Shown here in pieces: positions 8,775 through 17,109 of a stretch of DNA of 37,572 nt. Position 1 is the first letter of the stretch; every line of letters starts with the position of its first letter. The translations under genes and the position numbers were made by a program. Under the pieces are notes generated by a model. It searched no databases, was not told where the DNA came from, and was given only the letters and a program-made list of their open reading frames with translations. Source of the stretch: M55B112 sp040903745 (GTDB lineage: Bacteria; Bacteroidota; Bacteroidia; Bacteroidales; GCA-2748055); the NCBI GenBank assembly GCA_040903745.1, contig JBBDUV010000052.1, positions 1 through 37,572 of the forward strand. Reading direction: 5' to 3'.

Positions 8775-9770
8775 ATGCGCACGTCTATTCGGAGCTTATT
8801 CATTTTAACAATGTTGGCACTGTCGTTCCCGGGGGAAGGTCAGGTAAAGCTTTCGCGGGATCAGTATGTGGAGCTGTACGCCGATCTGGCGATGAAAGAG
8901 ATGGTTCGGACCGGGATACCGGCCAGTATCAAGCTGGCCCAGGCCTGTCTGGAATCGGACAATGGTAACAGCAGACTGGCCCTGGATGCAAAAAATCATT
9001 TTGGTATTAAATGTCACGACTGGACAGGACGTAGAGTCAGGCATGATGATGATGAGAGGAATGAATGTTTTAGGAAGTACAGGAGCGTTCATGAGTCCTT
9101 TATGGATCATTCGGATTTTCTGACCACAAAGCAGCGGTATTCAGCGCTGTTTTCACTAAAACAGGATGATTTCAAAGGCTGGGCCAGGGGACTGAAAGAA
9201 GCAGGTTACGCTACCAGTCCCACCTATGCTGAATTGTTGATAAAAATCATTGAAGACAATGAGCTATACTTGTATGACCAGATGGTATTGAAGGGACGGC
9301 GGGTACCGGGTCCCGGAGTTGACCCTGTGAAACCCTTGGAGCACCGGCAGGTTCTTACTAATAACAGGATTGAATACATCGTCGTTGAACCGGGCGATAC
9401 CCCGGAATCGCTGAGAGAGTTAATGGATATGTACCCGAGGGAAATATACAGGTACAACAACATCAGTAAGGAAGCGCTCCTTGAACCGGGAATGGTGATC
9501 TACCTGCAACCGAAACGATACCGGGCAGAGAAAGGGAAGGAGGTTCATGTTGTGAAGGAGGGGGAGACCATGTGGGATATCTCTCAACTCTATGGTGTTA
9601 AGTTGAACAGGCTCTACAAGCGCAATAATATGTCGCAGGATTCAGCTGTGCAGCCGGGCGACCAGGTATGGCTACGTAAGAGGAAACCTGCCGATCCTAC
9701 TGAGCAGGTCATCCCGAAAGAGTCTTCGGAAGAACCAACAGAAATGGAATTTGAATTTGATCCTTCCTGA
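8775..9770 (+). CDS. Secreted glucosaminidase with two LysM domains
   Basis: A 331-aa peptidoglycan hydrolase of the GH73-type mannosyl-glycoprotein endo-beta-N-acetylglucosaminidase family. A signal peptide covers about residues 1-22 (ending GEGQ). The catalytic domain (about 28-170) contains ACLESDNGNSRLA with the likely catalytic Glu60, then NHFGIKC and the YATSPTYAELL block near the end. Two LysM peptidoglycan-binding modules follow, about 199-243 (IVVEPGDTPESL) and 257-302 (HVVKEGETMWDISQLYG). An acidic tail, rich in Glu, ends the protein. It cleaves the glycan strand between GlcNAc and MurNAc, probably for septum or cell wall remodelling. GGGG lies immediately upstream of ATG 8775. It is monocistronic and divergent from ppc. 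Confidence 0.93.
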   Translation: MRTSIRSLFILTMLALSFPGEGQVKLSRDQYVELYADLAMKEMVRTGIPASIKLAQACLESDNGNSRLALDAKNHFGIKCHDWTGRRVRHDDDERNECFRKYRSVHESFMDHSDFLTTKQRYSALFSLKQDDFKGWARGLKEAGYATSPTYAELLIKIIEDNELYLYDQMVLKGRRVPGPGVDPVKPLEHRQVLTNNRIEYIVVEPGDTPESLRELMDMYPREIYRYNNISKEALLEPGMVIYLQPKRYRAEKGKEVHVVKEGETMWDISQLYGVKLNRLYKRNNMSQDSAVQPGDQVWLRKRKPADPTEQVIPKESSEEPTEMEFEFDPS

Positions 9771-10040
9771 GTATTTTTATTCAGTGATGACTGGTTCATT
9801 GTACGCTGCCAGATTTACTTCGGAATTTCGAATTAGTGTAAAATATTTATCACCTTCTGGCACTGCACTGCATGATAATTTTTATCCGATGCCGGGGAGA
9901 TTATTTGCATCCAGGATTCAGACAACTCCCGGTTGTACCCATACAATTAGTGAGACTTGTTCATAAATTGTTAATCAAATTGATGTTCAAAACTTTACAA
10001 AGATATTTCAGTGTTGTATTTTTACTAAAAGATTATAATA

Positions 10041-10526
10041 GTGGCAACTTCAGTTCAATCATCAGGCCTGCGGGCACAGTTGCATTACCCGGATGGCAGG
10101 CAAACCAGGATTGACTTTTTCAATTCGTCAAAATCGGGAAGGAGAGATGGGGATTACTTACAGAACAGGCGATCTCCCTTTGAATGGTGGCATGCACTTA
10201 CAGGCTGGCTGACGACTTCCACGCACGAGCAGGAGCGCCAGTTGGAGGAGTTTCAAAAGTTCCTGGAGAGTCGAAGTTACAGTCCGAAATCATGCCACAG
10301 TTACACCTTTATGTTGAAAAAATTCTTTCAATACCTGGATGAGAAGCGGATTAGTCAGATATCACTCGGGGTTATTGAGGATTACAATTACGATTTTTTT
10401 GTTATCGGCAGATATTCCCGCTCCTACCAGCTGCAGTTCATAAACGGATTGTCGCTGTATCTCTACTTTGCGTATGGTGTGAAGGCCAATCTGAAGGGGC
10501 TACGTAAATCAAAAGCCAGGAGATGA
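10041..10526 (+). pseudogene. Tyrosine recombinase fragment (core-binding domain only)
   Basis: The 161-aa reading frame starts at GTG 10041 with MATSVQ, the kind of N-terminus seen in Bacteroidota tyrosine recombinases. Residues about 68-160 match the SAM-like N-terminal core-binding domain: SYSPKSCHSYTFMLKKFFQY, then a helix block SRSYQLQFINGLSLYLYF. The frame stops after KGLRKSKARR, exactly where the catalytic domain would begin in a normal 300-400-residue enzyme. No Arg-His-Arg-Tyr catalytic residues occur in any frame downstream, so it cannot recombine DNA by itself. I read it as a decayed integrase, although a truncated DNA-binding product is possible. The 270 bp before it (9771-10040) hold nothing I can recognise. 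A palindromic MITE-like element lies 100 bp downstream. Confidence 0.75.
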
Positions 10527-10612
10527 AGCAATAGCGACTGGTTTTTCCTGTTATATCGGTTTAACAGAAATGCTTCTTATAACGGATACATATACAGACG
10601 GGCCACATTATT

Positions 10613-10808
10613 AGGATTCGGATAAGTAGTGTCTGTCCATAAAGTCCGATAGCTGCATTGCTGCAAAAATCTTAATTCCTCGAATACATTAGTATACTGC
10701 GTCTTAAGATTTTTGCGCGCTTTGCTCTCGAACTTTATGATCCAGCCACTCCGACTCTATTGACGGACACTAAGTAAATTATGGACCCGATTAGAGAGGA
10801 TTCGGATA
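10613..10808. repeat. 12-bp direct repeat flanking the palindromic element
   Basis: AGGATTCGGATA occurs at 10613-10624 and again at 10797-10808, exactly. The interval contains the 146-bp palindrome plus about 24 bp. It could be an old attachment-site or target duplication associated with the truncated recombinase, or chance. Confidence 0.55.
10627..10772. repeat. MITE-like palindromic element of 146 bp
   Basis: The ends are inverted repeats: TAGTGTCTGTCCATAAAGT at 10627-10645 and its imperfect complement (TAGTGTCCGTCAATAGAGT on the minus strand) ending at 10772. An inner arm pair is 10638-10649 with 10728-10739 (one mismatch), and the core is a perfect 13-bp stem, GCAAAAATCTTAA at 10663-10675 with TTAAGATTTTTGC at 10704-10716. 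TA sits at each tip, consistent with a TA target duplication as in IS630/Tc1-type elements. It encodes no protein. The remaining sequence of the 10527-10890 gene-free stretch holds nothing else that I recognise. Confidence 0.75.
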
Positions 10809-10890
10809 GGTGAACCGGGAATCCCTGGCAGTGAATGAATGTACGAACTTAATTAAAGAAAATAACTTTTTCGAGAACGGACAAGCAGTT

Positions 10891-11958
10891 CTATTTCATC
10901 TTACAGTGATTGATCTCTCCTTTGAAACCCCTGATGAAGTCGGCGCCTGACATTCTTTTTCTTCCTGCAGGCTGCAGGGAGCGCACTTCCAGCCAGCCAT
11001 CACTGCAGGCGACCATCATAAAACTCTTTTGATCTGACAGGATCGTACCCGGTTCAATGTTGCTTGGTTGTCTCTGGCTACGATCGCTGCTTCCTGGCAT
11101 AATGTTCTGCATTTCGCGGTTGTTCTGATCGCTGTTGCATTGTTCATCAGCTCCTTCCTCTTCCACAGGCAATGTTTCAAAGATTTTTAACTGAAGCGGT
11201 TCCTGGTCATCATAGCAGAGCATGGTAAACGCTCCCGGTGAGGGGCTCATTCCCCTGACCAGGTTATGGACCTCTTCCCGGCTCCTGTTCCATTCAATCC
11301 GGCAGTCATCCTTATAGATCCTGGGTGCCTTTTTCAGCTTCTCCTGCGGAACGTCAAAAGCGTCCTGGGCGATCGCCTCGACTGTTCCTTCCATGATCTG
11401 CCTTACAGTAGTCACGACCAGTGCTGCACCCAGGGTCATCAGCCTGTCGTGCAAACTCCCTGCATTTTCGTTCCTGCCAATTCTGATCTTGTCCTGCAGA
11501 AGAATTCTGCCAGTATCGATCTGTTGATCGATTAAAAAGGTTGTCACACCGGTCTCCCCCTCCCCATTGATCAGACACCAATTGATGGGTGCTGCTCCTC
11601 GGTATTGGGGCAGGAGGGAGGCGTGCAGATTCACAGTTCCATGCTTAGGGATGGACCACACAACTTCGGGAAGCATTCGAAAGGCTACGACGATGAACAG
11701 GTGTGCGTTAAAAGATCTGAGTTGGTTGGTGAAAACAGGATCCTTGAGCTTTTCAGGCTGCAATACAGGACAATTTAGTTTGGAATGCGCAAATGCCTTT
11801 ATCGCGGAACTCTTGAGTTTTTTGCCCCTGCCGGCAGGTTTATCTGGAGCAGTTACAACAGCAGAGACTTCCATTCCCGCTTCAATAAGTGCCTTCAGGG
11901 GTGCCACAGCAAATTCCGGTGTACCCATGAAGACAATCCGGATGCTGTTACTGCTCAT
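10891..11958 (-). CDS. fmt: Methionyl-tRNA formyltransferase
   Basis: Fmt formylates Met-tRNA(fMet) from 10-formyl-tetrahydrofolate for initiation. In the N-terminal Rossmann domain I see VFMGTPEFAVAPL and the catalytic set Asn110/His112 in VNLHASLLPQYRGAAP with an Asp at 144. The C-terminal OB-fold domain starts near 215. Length is 355 aa against about 310-325 usually; the excess is a hydrophilic insert at about residues 267-300, rich in Gln, Asn, Ser and Glu, inside the C-terminal domain. The reading frame and the residues on both sides of the insert are intact, so the gene is probably functional. Its ATG overlaps the ribBA stop by 4 bp, so it is the last gene of the operon. Confidence 0.96.
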   Translation of the reverse strand: MSSNSIRIVFMGTPEFAVAPLKALIEAGMEVSAVVTAPDKPAGRGKKLKSSAIKAFAHSKLNCPVLQPEKLKDPVFTNQLRSFNAHLFIVVAFRMLPEVVWSIPKHGTVNLHASLLPQYRGAAPINWCLINGEGETGVTTFLIDQQIDTGRILLQDKIRIGRNENAGSLHDRLMTLGAALVVTTVRQIMEGTVEAIAQDAFDVPQEKLKKAPRIYKDDCRIEWNRSREEVHNLVRGMSPSPGAFTMLCYDDQEPLQLKIFETLPVEEEGADEQCNSDQNNREMQNIMPGSSDRSQRQPSNIEPGTILSDQKSFMMVACSDGWLEVRSLQPAGRKRMSGADFIRGFKGEINHCKMK

Positions 11959-13220
11959 CTATTTTGTTCTTTTTTATAGGTGGCCAGATCGAGAAAATGT
12001 CCCATTTTCGTTCTCTTGGTCTCGAGATAGAATTCATTGTGTTTGTTCGGAGGAACTTCAAGAGGCAGGGTCTCGACGATCTCCATGCCGTAACCTTCAA
12101 GTCCTTTGCGTTTTACCGGGTTGTTCGACAGAAGGCGCATCTTTCCAATTCCCAGCTCGTGCAGGATCCCCGCTCCAACACCATAGTCACGCTCATCCTC
12201 TTCAAAGCCCAGTTGCAGGTTGGCCTGTACAGTATCGAGTCCCTCCTCTTGCAATTTGTAAGCCTTCATTTTGTTGTATAGCCCGATGCCCCGTCCCTCC
12301 TGATTCAGATAGATCACAGCACCTTTTCCCTCCTTTTCAACCATCTCCATCGCCTTGTGCAACTGCTCTCCACAGTCGCATTTGTAACTTCCGAAAATAT
12401 CGCCGGTTACGCAGGAGGAGTGGACCCTGACAAGTACAGCATCCTCCTTGGTCCAGGATCCCTTGGTGAGTGCCACGTGCTCCATTCCGTTCGATTTCTG
12501 TATAAAAGGGATTAGATTAAAGGTGCCAAAGGCAGTAGGTAGTTTTACCTTATCGCCCTTGATCAGGATACTTTCTGACTTAAGCCTGTAGGAGATCAGG
12601 TCCTTAATCGTGACGATCTTCAGGTTAAATTTATTTGCTATCTTGACCAGCTCCGGCAGCCTTGCCATCGTACCGTCTTCGTTCATAATCTCCACAATGA
12701 CGCCACCCGGCTTCAGTTGAGCCAATTTTGACAGATCCACTGCTGCTTCTGTGTGACCGGCCCGGCGTAGCACGCCAAGGTATTTTGATTTCAATGGAAA
12801 AATATGCCCCGGGCGACCAAGGTCCACCGGCCTGGTTGATGGGTCGACCAGTGCTCGGACGGTTTTTGCCCGGTCGGAGGCTGATATACCGGTGGTGGTT
12901 CCCTTTCCGATCAAGTCGACGGAGACGGTAAAAGCGGTATTATGGCTGCTGGTATTGGAGTCTGAGCTGACCATCATGGGCAGTTCCAGCTCCTTACAGC
13001 GTTCATCCGTGATGGCAGCGCAGATCAGTCCCCTGCCGTGACGAGCCATGAAATTGATGGTTTCGGGTGTTGCCAGTTCAGCTGCCGCAATAAAATCTCC
13101 CTCGTTTTCCCTGTCCTCATCGTCTACTACGATGACGATCTTTCCGTTGCGTATATCCTCAATCGCCTCTTCAATAGTGTTTAGACTGAACGCTTTATCT
13201 GTTGGTTGGTTGCCAGACAT
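11955..13220 (-). CDS. ribBA: Bifunctional 3,4-dihydroxy-2-butanone-4-phosphate synthase / GTP cyclohydrolase II
   Basis: This 421-aa fusion makes both precursors of riboflavin. The RibB half (about 1-205) converts ribulose 5-phosphate to dihydroxybutanone phosphate: VVDDEDRENEGDFI with the acidic metal site at residues 33-40, and HTEAAVDL with His156. The RibA half (about 210-421) opens GTP: zinc ligands Cys270, Cys281 and Cys283 in SSCVTGDIFGSYKCDCGEQL, and the catalytic block YLNQEGRGIGLYNK. Length and motifs are complete. It overlaps the upstream glycosyltransferase by 26 bp and the downstream fmt by 4 bp, so translation is likely coupled along the operon. Confidence 0.97.
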   Translation of the reverse strand: MSGNQPTDKAFSLNTIEEAIEDIRNGKIVIVVDDEDRENEGDFIAAAELATPETINFMARHGRGLICAAITDERCKELELPMMVSSDSNTSSHNTAFTVSVDLIGKGTTTGISASDRAKTVRALVDPSTRPVDLGRPGHIFPLKSKYLGVLRRAGHTEAAVDLSKLAQLKPGGVIVEIMNEDGTMARLPELVKIANKFNLKIVTIKDLISYRLKSESILIKGDKVKLPTAFGTFNLIPFIQKSNGMEHVALTKGSWTKEDAVLVRVHSSCVTGDIFGSYKCDCGEQLHKAMEMVEKEGKGAVIYLNQEGRGIGLYNKMKAYKLQEEGLDTVQANLQLGFEEDERDYGVGAGILHELGIGKMRLLSNNPVKRKGLEGYGMEIVETLPLEVPPNKHNEFYLETKRTKMGHFLDLATYKKEQNR

Positions 13221-14358
13221 CTCTTGTTATTCCTCCTAAGTTATTGATAAAACCATGCAATAAAGCTATATTCATGGTGATAAAGTGTCTTACGAAGCGC
13301 AAAAATACAACATGTATTCCAATTTTGCTCAGAAAAAAGTCAATTATTGGCAAGCAGAATAATATTACTGTAGTAAAGAGGGTGTAATCGTAGAATTTGT
13401 TATATCCATACAGCATAGTGTTTGAAAGCATAAACAGCAATATGATAAATGGTCCGAGCCAACGGATGACCTTATGTGAAAAATAGGCAAAGGAGGCGCC
13501 CCGCCAGGGTGTCAATAGCTCCCTGAAAAAGTAGCGCATATTGCGGAAGTTACCGGTGGCGATCCTCACCATCCTCCGATATTCTTCAGAAAGCATGCCA
13601 GGCAGGTCCTCAAATGTGATCACCTGGGTATCGAGTATTACCTTTTTTCCGAGTCTCAGTACTGACATCGAGATAAAGAAATCATCGACCGAGAAGCCTT
13701 TAGGAACTGGACGGTAGAGCTCCTTTCTGATAGCATATATACCGCCCTCCACACCAATCGCAGAGCCCCAAATTAAGCCTTCTCTCATCTTTATTTTGAG
13801 TTCCCTGGATGTAAAGGCCTTCTCCTGAATGGATACACCGTTTCTCTTTACATCCTCATTGATAATGCTGCCACCGACAATTCCTATTTCGGGGTTTTTA
13901 AAATGTTGCATTAGCCCTGAAATGGTTTGCTCATGAAATATAACATTTGCATCGGTCATAATTACAAACTCATCTTTCACCAGTTCCATTAATTTATTGA
14001 TCACGGCTGGTTTTCCTTCCCGCCGGTCAAACAGGATGGCTGAGATAAAGTTGTGACTATCTGCAAATTCCTTTAAAATTTTATTGGTGCCATCCGTCGA
14101 ATTGTCAGAGCCGATTAGCACTGTAATCCTGTTTTCCGGATAGGAGCTGTTGAGGATTGAAAGAAGCTTATCTCTAATTACAAGTTGTTCATTATAGGCA
14201 GATATAAGGATGGTTACCGGAGGCATTTCATTCACATTAAATCTGATGCTGTTTTGTTGCTTTTTTCGGGCGAGAATCTGTATTAACCATGGAAAAAGGA
14301 GATAAGAGTGAAAGATAGAAAATAGGGTAAGCCAGAAAATGAGTTGCCAGATTATCAT
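13195..14358 (-). CDS. Membrane-bound family 2 glycosyltransferase
   Basis: The 387-aa protein has an N-terminal membrane helix (about 1-25), a GT-A domain, and C-terminal membrane segments (about 290-375). GT2 signatures: VTILISAYNE at the fold start, SDNSTDGT, the metal-binding TDAN motif, and a late RRMVRIATGN block corresponding to the Q/RxxRW acceptor loop of processive enzymes. It probably transfers a sugar from a nucleotide donor to an extracytoplasmic polymer or lipid-linked acceptor on the inner membrane. The start overlaps the GT4 gene by 4 bp and its end overlaps ribBA by 26 bp. The acceptor and sugar are unknown. Confidence 0.9.
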   Translation of the reverse strand: MIIWQLIFWLTLFSIFHSYLLFPWLIQILARKKQQNSIRFNVNEMPPVTILISAYNEQLVIRDKLLSILNSSYPENRITVLIGSDNSTDGTNKILKEFADSHNFISAILFDRREGKPAVINKLMELVKDEFVIMTDANVIFHEQTISGLMQHFKNPEIGIVGGSIINEDVKRNGVSIQEKAFTSRELKIKMREGLIWGSAIGVEGGIYAIRKELYRPVPKGFSVDDFFISMSVLRLGKKVILDTQVITFEDLPGMLSEEYRRMVRIATGNFRNMRYFFRELLTPWRGASFAYFSHKVIRWLGPFIILLFMLSNTMLYGYNKFYDYTLFTTVILFCLPIIDFFLSKIGIHVVFLRFVRHFITMNIALLHGFINNLGGITRDVWQPTNR

Positions 14359-15560
14359 ATCATTTTTTTGTAGATATTCTTCAGGTCAGATGCAATTGCA
14401 AAAGTATCAAATTTTTCTTCTATCACTCTTCTGGCTTCAATGGAAATGTTCTCTGCCATCTGCTGGTTGTCGAGAATCATCCGGATTTTTTGAGCAAAAA
14501 GTTTGGGGTGGTCCTCGATCAACAACTGTTTCTCTTTTTCTACAGGAATACCCTCAGCACCGATGGTGGTTGTCACAACGCATAACCCCATGGCCATTCC
14601 CTCCAATATCTTTATTCTTATGCCACTGCCGGTCAGCAGGGGTACAACCATTACTTTATAATTGCTCATAAAGGCTTTGGCATCTTCAGTCTCTCCATGA
14701 AACACGATGTTCGTATGGTGTAATTCACGCTTAAAACCAGGAGAAGCATTCCTCCCTGCAATATGGAATGCGATCTGGTTATTCTGACGGATCAGGTGAG
14801 GAAGTACCATTTTGATCATCCATCTGATTCCTTCCTGGTTGGGTGTCCAGTCAAGGGCCCCGATAAAACATATGGCGTTGTCATATAATGGTAATCCAGC
14901 GATATATTGTGACAAATCCAACCCGGTAGGGATCGTGATACTTTGTATGCTTTCACTTTCGCTTAAAGAAAGCAATCCTTTCCGGTCTTTTTCAGATATT
15001 GAAATGAGCAGGTCGACATCTCCGATAATTTTGGCTTCAAGTTTCCTGATTCGTTTTGCCAGGTTTTTAAGATAGCTTCGGGTAACCAGATTCTTTTCAG
15101 TTCTCCATCGTCTTTCCCAGATTTCATGTTCCACATTGTGGGCCCTGAGTGACACTATTGCAGCGCTTGTTTCTCTGATAACAGGGATGTATTCCGAAAA
15201 ATATGGTCCTTCCATCTGGACAAAGGAGTAATTTTCTGAGGAGAGGAGATTTCTGAGTTGAAGGGAAAACTTGCGGCTATAAAAGCGTTCAGCAATATAT
15301 GGCTTCCTGGAAAAGAGCAGGTTTCTAAATGCCTTGAGTGGACGGATGGAGGTGTTGTGATAAACGGTTCTGAAATTGATCAGTTTTTTGAGGGATTCGG
15401 GGATTTTTTCCGGGGGGAAGTAGTGCTTTTTTGTGTTGAGACTGAGTATTGTAACATTGACTCCGGTTCTGGCCAGTCCTGTTGCAAGATTCATCGTTGC
15501 AATAGCGCCTCCGTCCTTAGTCGGGTAAGGTAGCTTTGTACTCAGTATTAATAGTTTCAT
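14355..15560 (-). CDS. Family 4-type (GT-B) glycosyltransferase
   Basis: The 401-aa soluble protein shows an N-terminal Rossmann-like acceptor domain (LLILSTKLPYPTKDGGA, then LRAHNVEHEIWERRWR) and a C-terminal nucleotide-sugar domain. The family block VPLLTGSGIRIKILEGMAMG, with the Glu of the E-x7-E region, lies near residue 310-330, and ALDWTPNQEGIRW near 230-245. These match group-1 glycosyltransferases (GT4/WsaF-like) involved in surface polysaccharide synthesis. Its overlap by 4 bp with the LptF/G gene upstream and with the GT2 gene downstream suggests coupled expression. The sugar donor cannot be inferred. Confidence 0.88.
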   Translation of the reverse strand: MKLLILSTKLPYPTKDGGAIATMNLATGLARTGVNVTILSLNTKKHYFPPEKIPESLKKLINFRTVYHNTSIRPLKAFRNLLFSRKPYIAERFYSRKFSLQLRNLLSSENYSFVQMEGPYFSEYIPVIRETSAAIVSLRAHNVEHEIWERRWRTEKNLVTRSYLKNLAKRIRKLEAKIIGDVDLLISISEKDRKGLLSLSESESIQSITIPTGLDLSQYIAGLPLYDNAICFIGALDWTPNQEGIRWMIKMVLPHLIRQNNQIAFHIAGRNASPGFKRELHHTNIVFHGETEDAKAFMSNYKVMVVPLLTGSGIRIKILEGMAMGLCVVTTTIGAEGIPVEKEKQLLIEDHPKLFAQKIRMILDNQQMAENISIEARRVIEEKFDTFAIASDLKNIYKKMI

Positions 15561-17041
15561 TTTACTTGCAACAGTCTCTTTTTTAGTTTCTCCCGTGCCT
15601 TTTTTATGAAGTCAAAATATGATTCCACGTTCATGATAACAGAGTCCATAGAAGCCTTGTATGAGAGGAATATCCCCAGTGGAAAAAGAATGATTGAGGA
15701 GATCCACATCCCGGCAAACGGGGTCATCATATCTTCCCTTACAAATTTCTCCCCTGTAATAGAGATCATATACCAGACAAGGAAAAAGAGCACGCTCACT
15801 ATTACCGGAATGCCGAGTCCGCCCTTACGGATAATGGCGCCAAGCGGTGCCCCTAAAAAGAAGAAGATGAGGCATGAGATGGAAAGGGTGAATTTGCGGT
15901 GTTTTTCGATCTGGTATCTCCTTAAACGTTTGATTTTATATTGAACCGTATTGCTGTTGGTTGAAACAAATGACTTATTTGTACGTGCCTGGTTGATCGC
16001 CTGTGAAACCGCCCTTCGCTTCTCCGCTTTTGAAAGCTCATTGAAAGCTGAATCAATATCAATTTTATGGTAGGCAGGTAAAAGTTTAGCTTTTTGATTA
16101 GAGTCGAGTGCGGCCATGTTTTTATGCAGATTTCTCTTCTTCTTATTTATTGTACTGTTGACAATCATCTTATTTACTGAGTTTATTAATTCATTGACAT
16201 CCCTGTCTAGTGAATCTGCAAAGTGTGCCAGCTGATTGAGGTTCATCATGGAAAAACTGTTTTTCCAAATGCTTTCATCTGTCCGGTTCAAACCGAACCC
16301 TGTGAGTTCGATCAGCATCTCCTGTTTGGAAAAATGGTCCCTTCTGTGCGGATATGATTTCGGCTCATTGCGCTTTTTTCTCTTTTGCAGTTCCCAATAA
16401 CTATTGCCGTTATAAAGGGTGAAGACAAGGTGTTTTTTATCGGTCGATATTCTCATATGGCCCGAATCGGCAACAGTAACACTCACATTACCTGCTTTGT
16501 CTGTATGATCGTAGATCCATATATCCTTCAGTAGTCCGGTTTTCGTGTCCTGATCGCCAATCCTGATGGAGTACCCCTCCATGGTATTGTCGAATATACC
16601 CGGCTGTATCTGAAGCTCTGGTCTCTGTCGCTGAATATCGTAAAGAAGCGATCGTAGTTTTAGGTTGGAGACCGGCATAATATTGTTCGCGAAGAAGTAT
16701 GCAGTGAATGTCAGGATCACAACAACAATAATCAGTGGTTTCATGATCCTGAAGAGGGAAACACCTGATGTTTTGAATGCCAGAAGTTCCAGGTTCTCAG
16801 CCAGGTTGCCAAAGGTCATCAGCGATGACAATAGTACGGCAAGTGGCAGGGCCATGGGAGCCATGCTTGCGCTGGAATAAAGCAGGAACTCTGCCAGGAC
16901 AAGGGTATCCAGTCCCTTGCCCACCAGGTCGTCGATGTACTTCCACAGAAATTGCATCAGCAGAATGAAGATCACCATGAAGAAGGTGAGGATCAACGGA
17001 CCAATAAATGATTTTATGACGAGGTAATGTAAACGTTTCAC
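15557..17041 (-). CDS. LptF/LptG (YjgP/YjgQ) family LPS export permease
   Basis: The 494-aa inner-membrane protein is a permease of the LptB2FG ABC system that extracts LPS and sends it through the LptC-LptA bridge. Three N-terminal helices (about 12-35, 53-78, 98-120) and three C-terminal helices (about 395-470) bracket a long periplasmic segment. Characteristic blocks are MAPMALPLAVLLSSLMTFG and FFLGAPLGAIIRKGG. The periplasmic segment between about 225 and 365 is longer than in E. coli, as commonly seen in Bacteroidota. I cannot decide between LptF and LptG. It lies in the START-like / permease / GT / GT / ribBA / fmt operon; linkage of this permease with ribBA is common in Bacteroidota, whereas the two GT genes between them are an addition here. 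Confidence 0.92.
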   Translation of the reverse strand: MKRLHYLVIKSFIGPLILTFFMVIFILLMQFLWKYIDDLVGKGLDTLVLAEFLLYSSASMAPMALPLAVLLSSLMTFGNLAENLELLAFKTSGVSLFRIMKPLIIVVVILTFTAYFFANNIMPVSNLKLRSLLYDIQRQRPELQIQPGIFDNTMEGYSIRIGDQDTKTGLLKDIWIYDHTDKAGNVSVTVADSGHMRISTDKKHLVFTLYNGNSYWELQKRKKRNEPKSYPHRRDHFSKQEMLIELTGFGLNRTDESIWKNSFSMMNLNQLAHFADSLDRDVNELINSVNKMIVNSTINKKKRNLHKNMAALDSNQKAKLLPAYHKIDIDSAFNELSKAEKRRAVSQAINQARTNKSFVSTNSNTVQYKIKRLRRYQIEKHRKFTLSISCLIFFFLGAPLGAIIRKGGLGIPVIVSVLFFLVWYMISITGEKFVREDMMTPFAGMWISSIILFPLGIFLSYKASMDSVIMNVESYFDFIKKAREKLKKRLLQVK

Positions 17042-17109
17042 TTTTTACATAAATTGTACTATGAAAACGGGAGTAAAAGTAACTTATTTTGGGTGAAACA
17101 CAATTGATA

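Noticed and set aside
9751..10114. Overlapping short plus-strand frames between the glucosaminidase and the recombinase fragment
   Set aside because: No motif, no ribosome binding site and composition of random AT-rich DNA.
10627..10772. Palindrome as an integron attC site
   Set aside because: Ends are TIR-like with TA at the tips and there is no RYYYAAC/GTTRRRY core pair or integron integrase; MITE-like is a better fit.
11567..12430. Plus-strand open frame of 287 codons opposite fmt/ribBA
   Set aside because: It lies wholly antisense to two clearly conserved genes and has low-complexity Ser/Pro/Cys composition without any family motif; a shadow frame.
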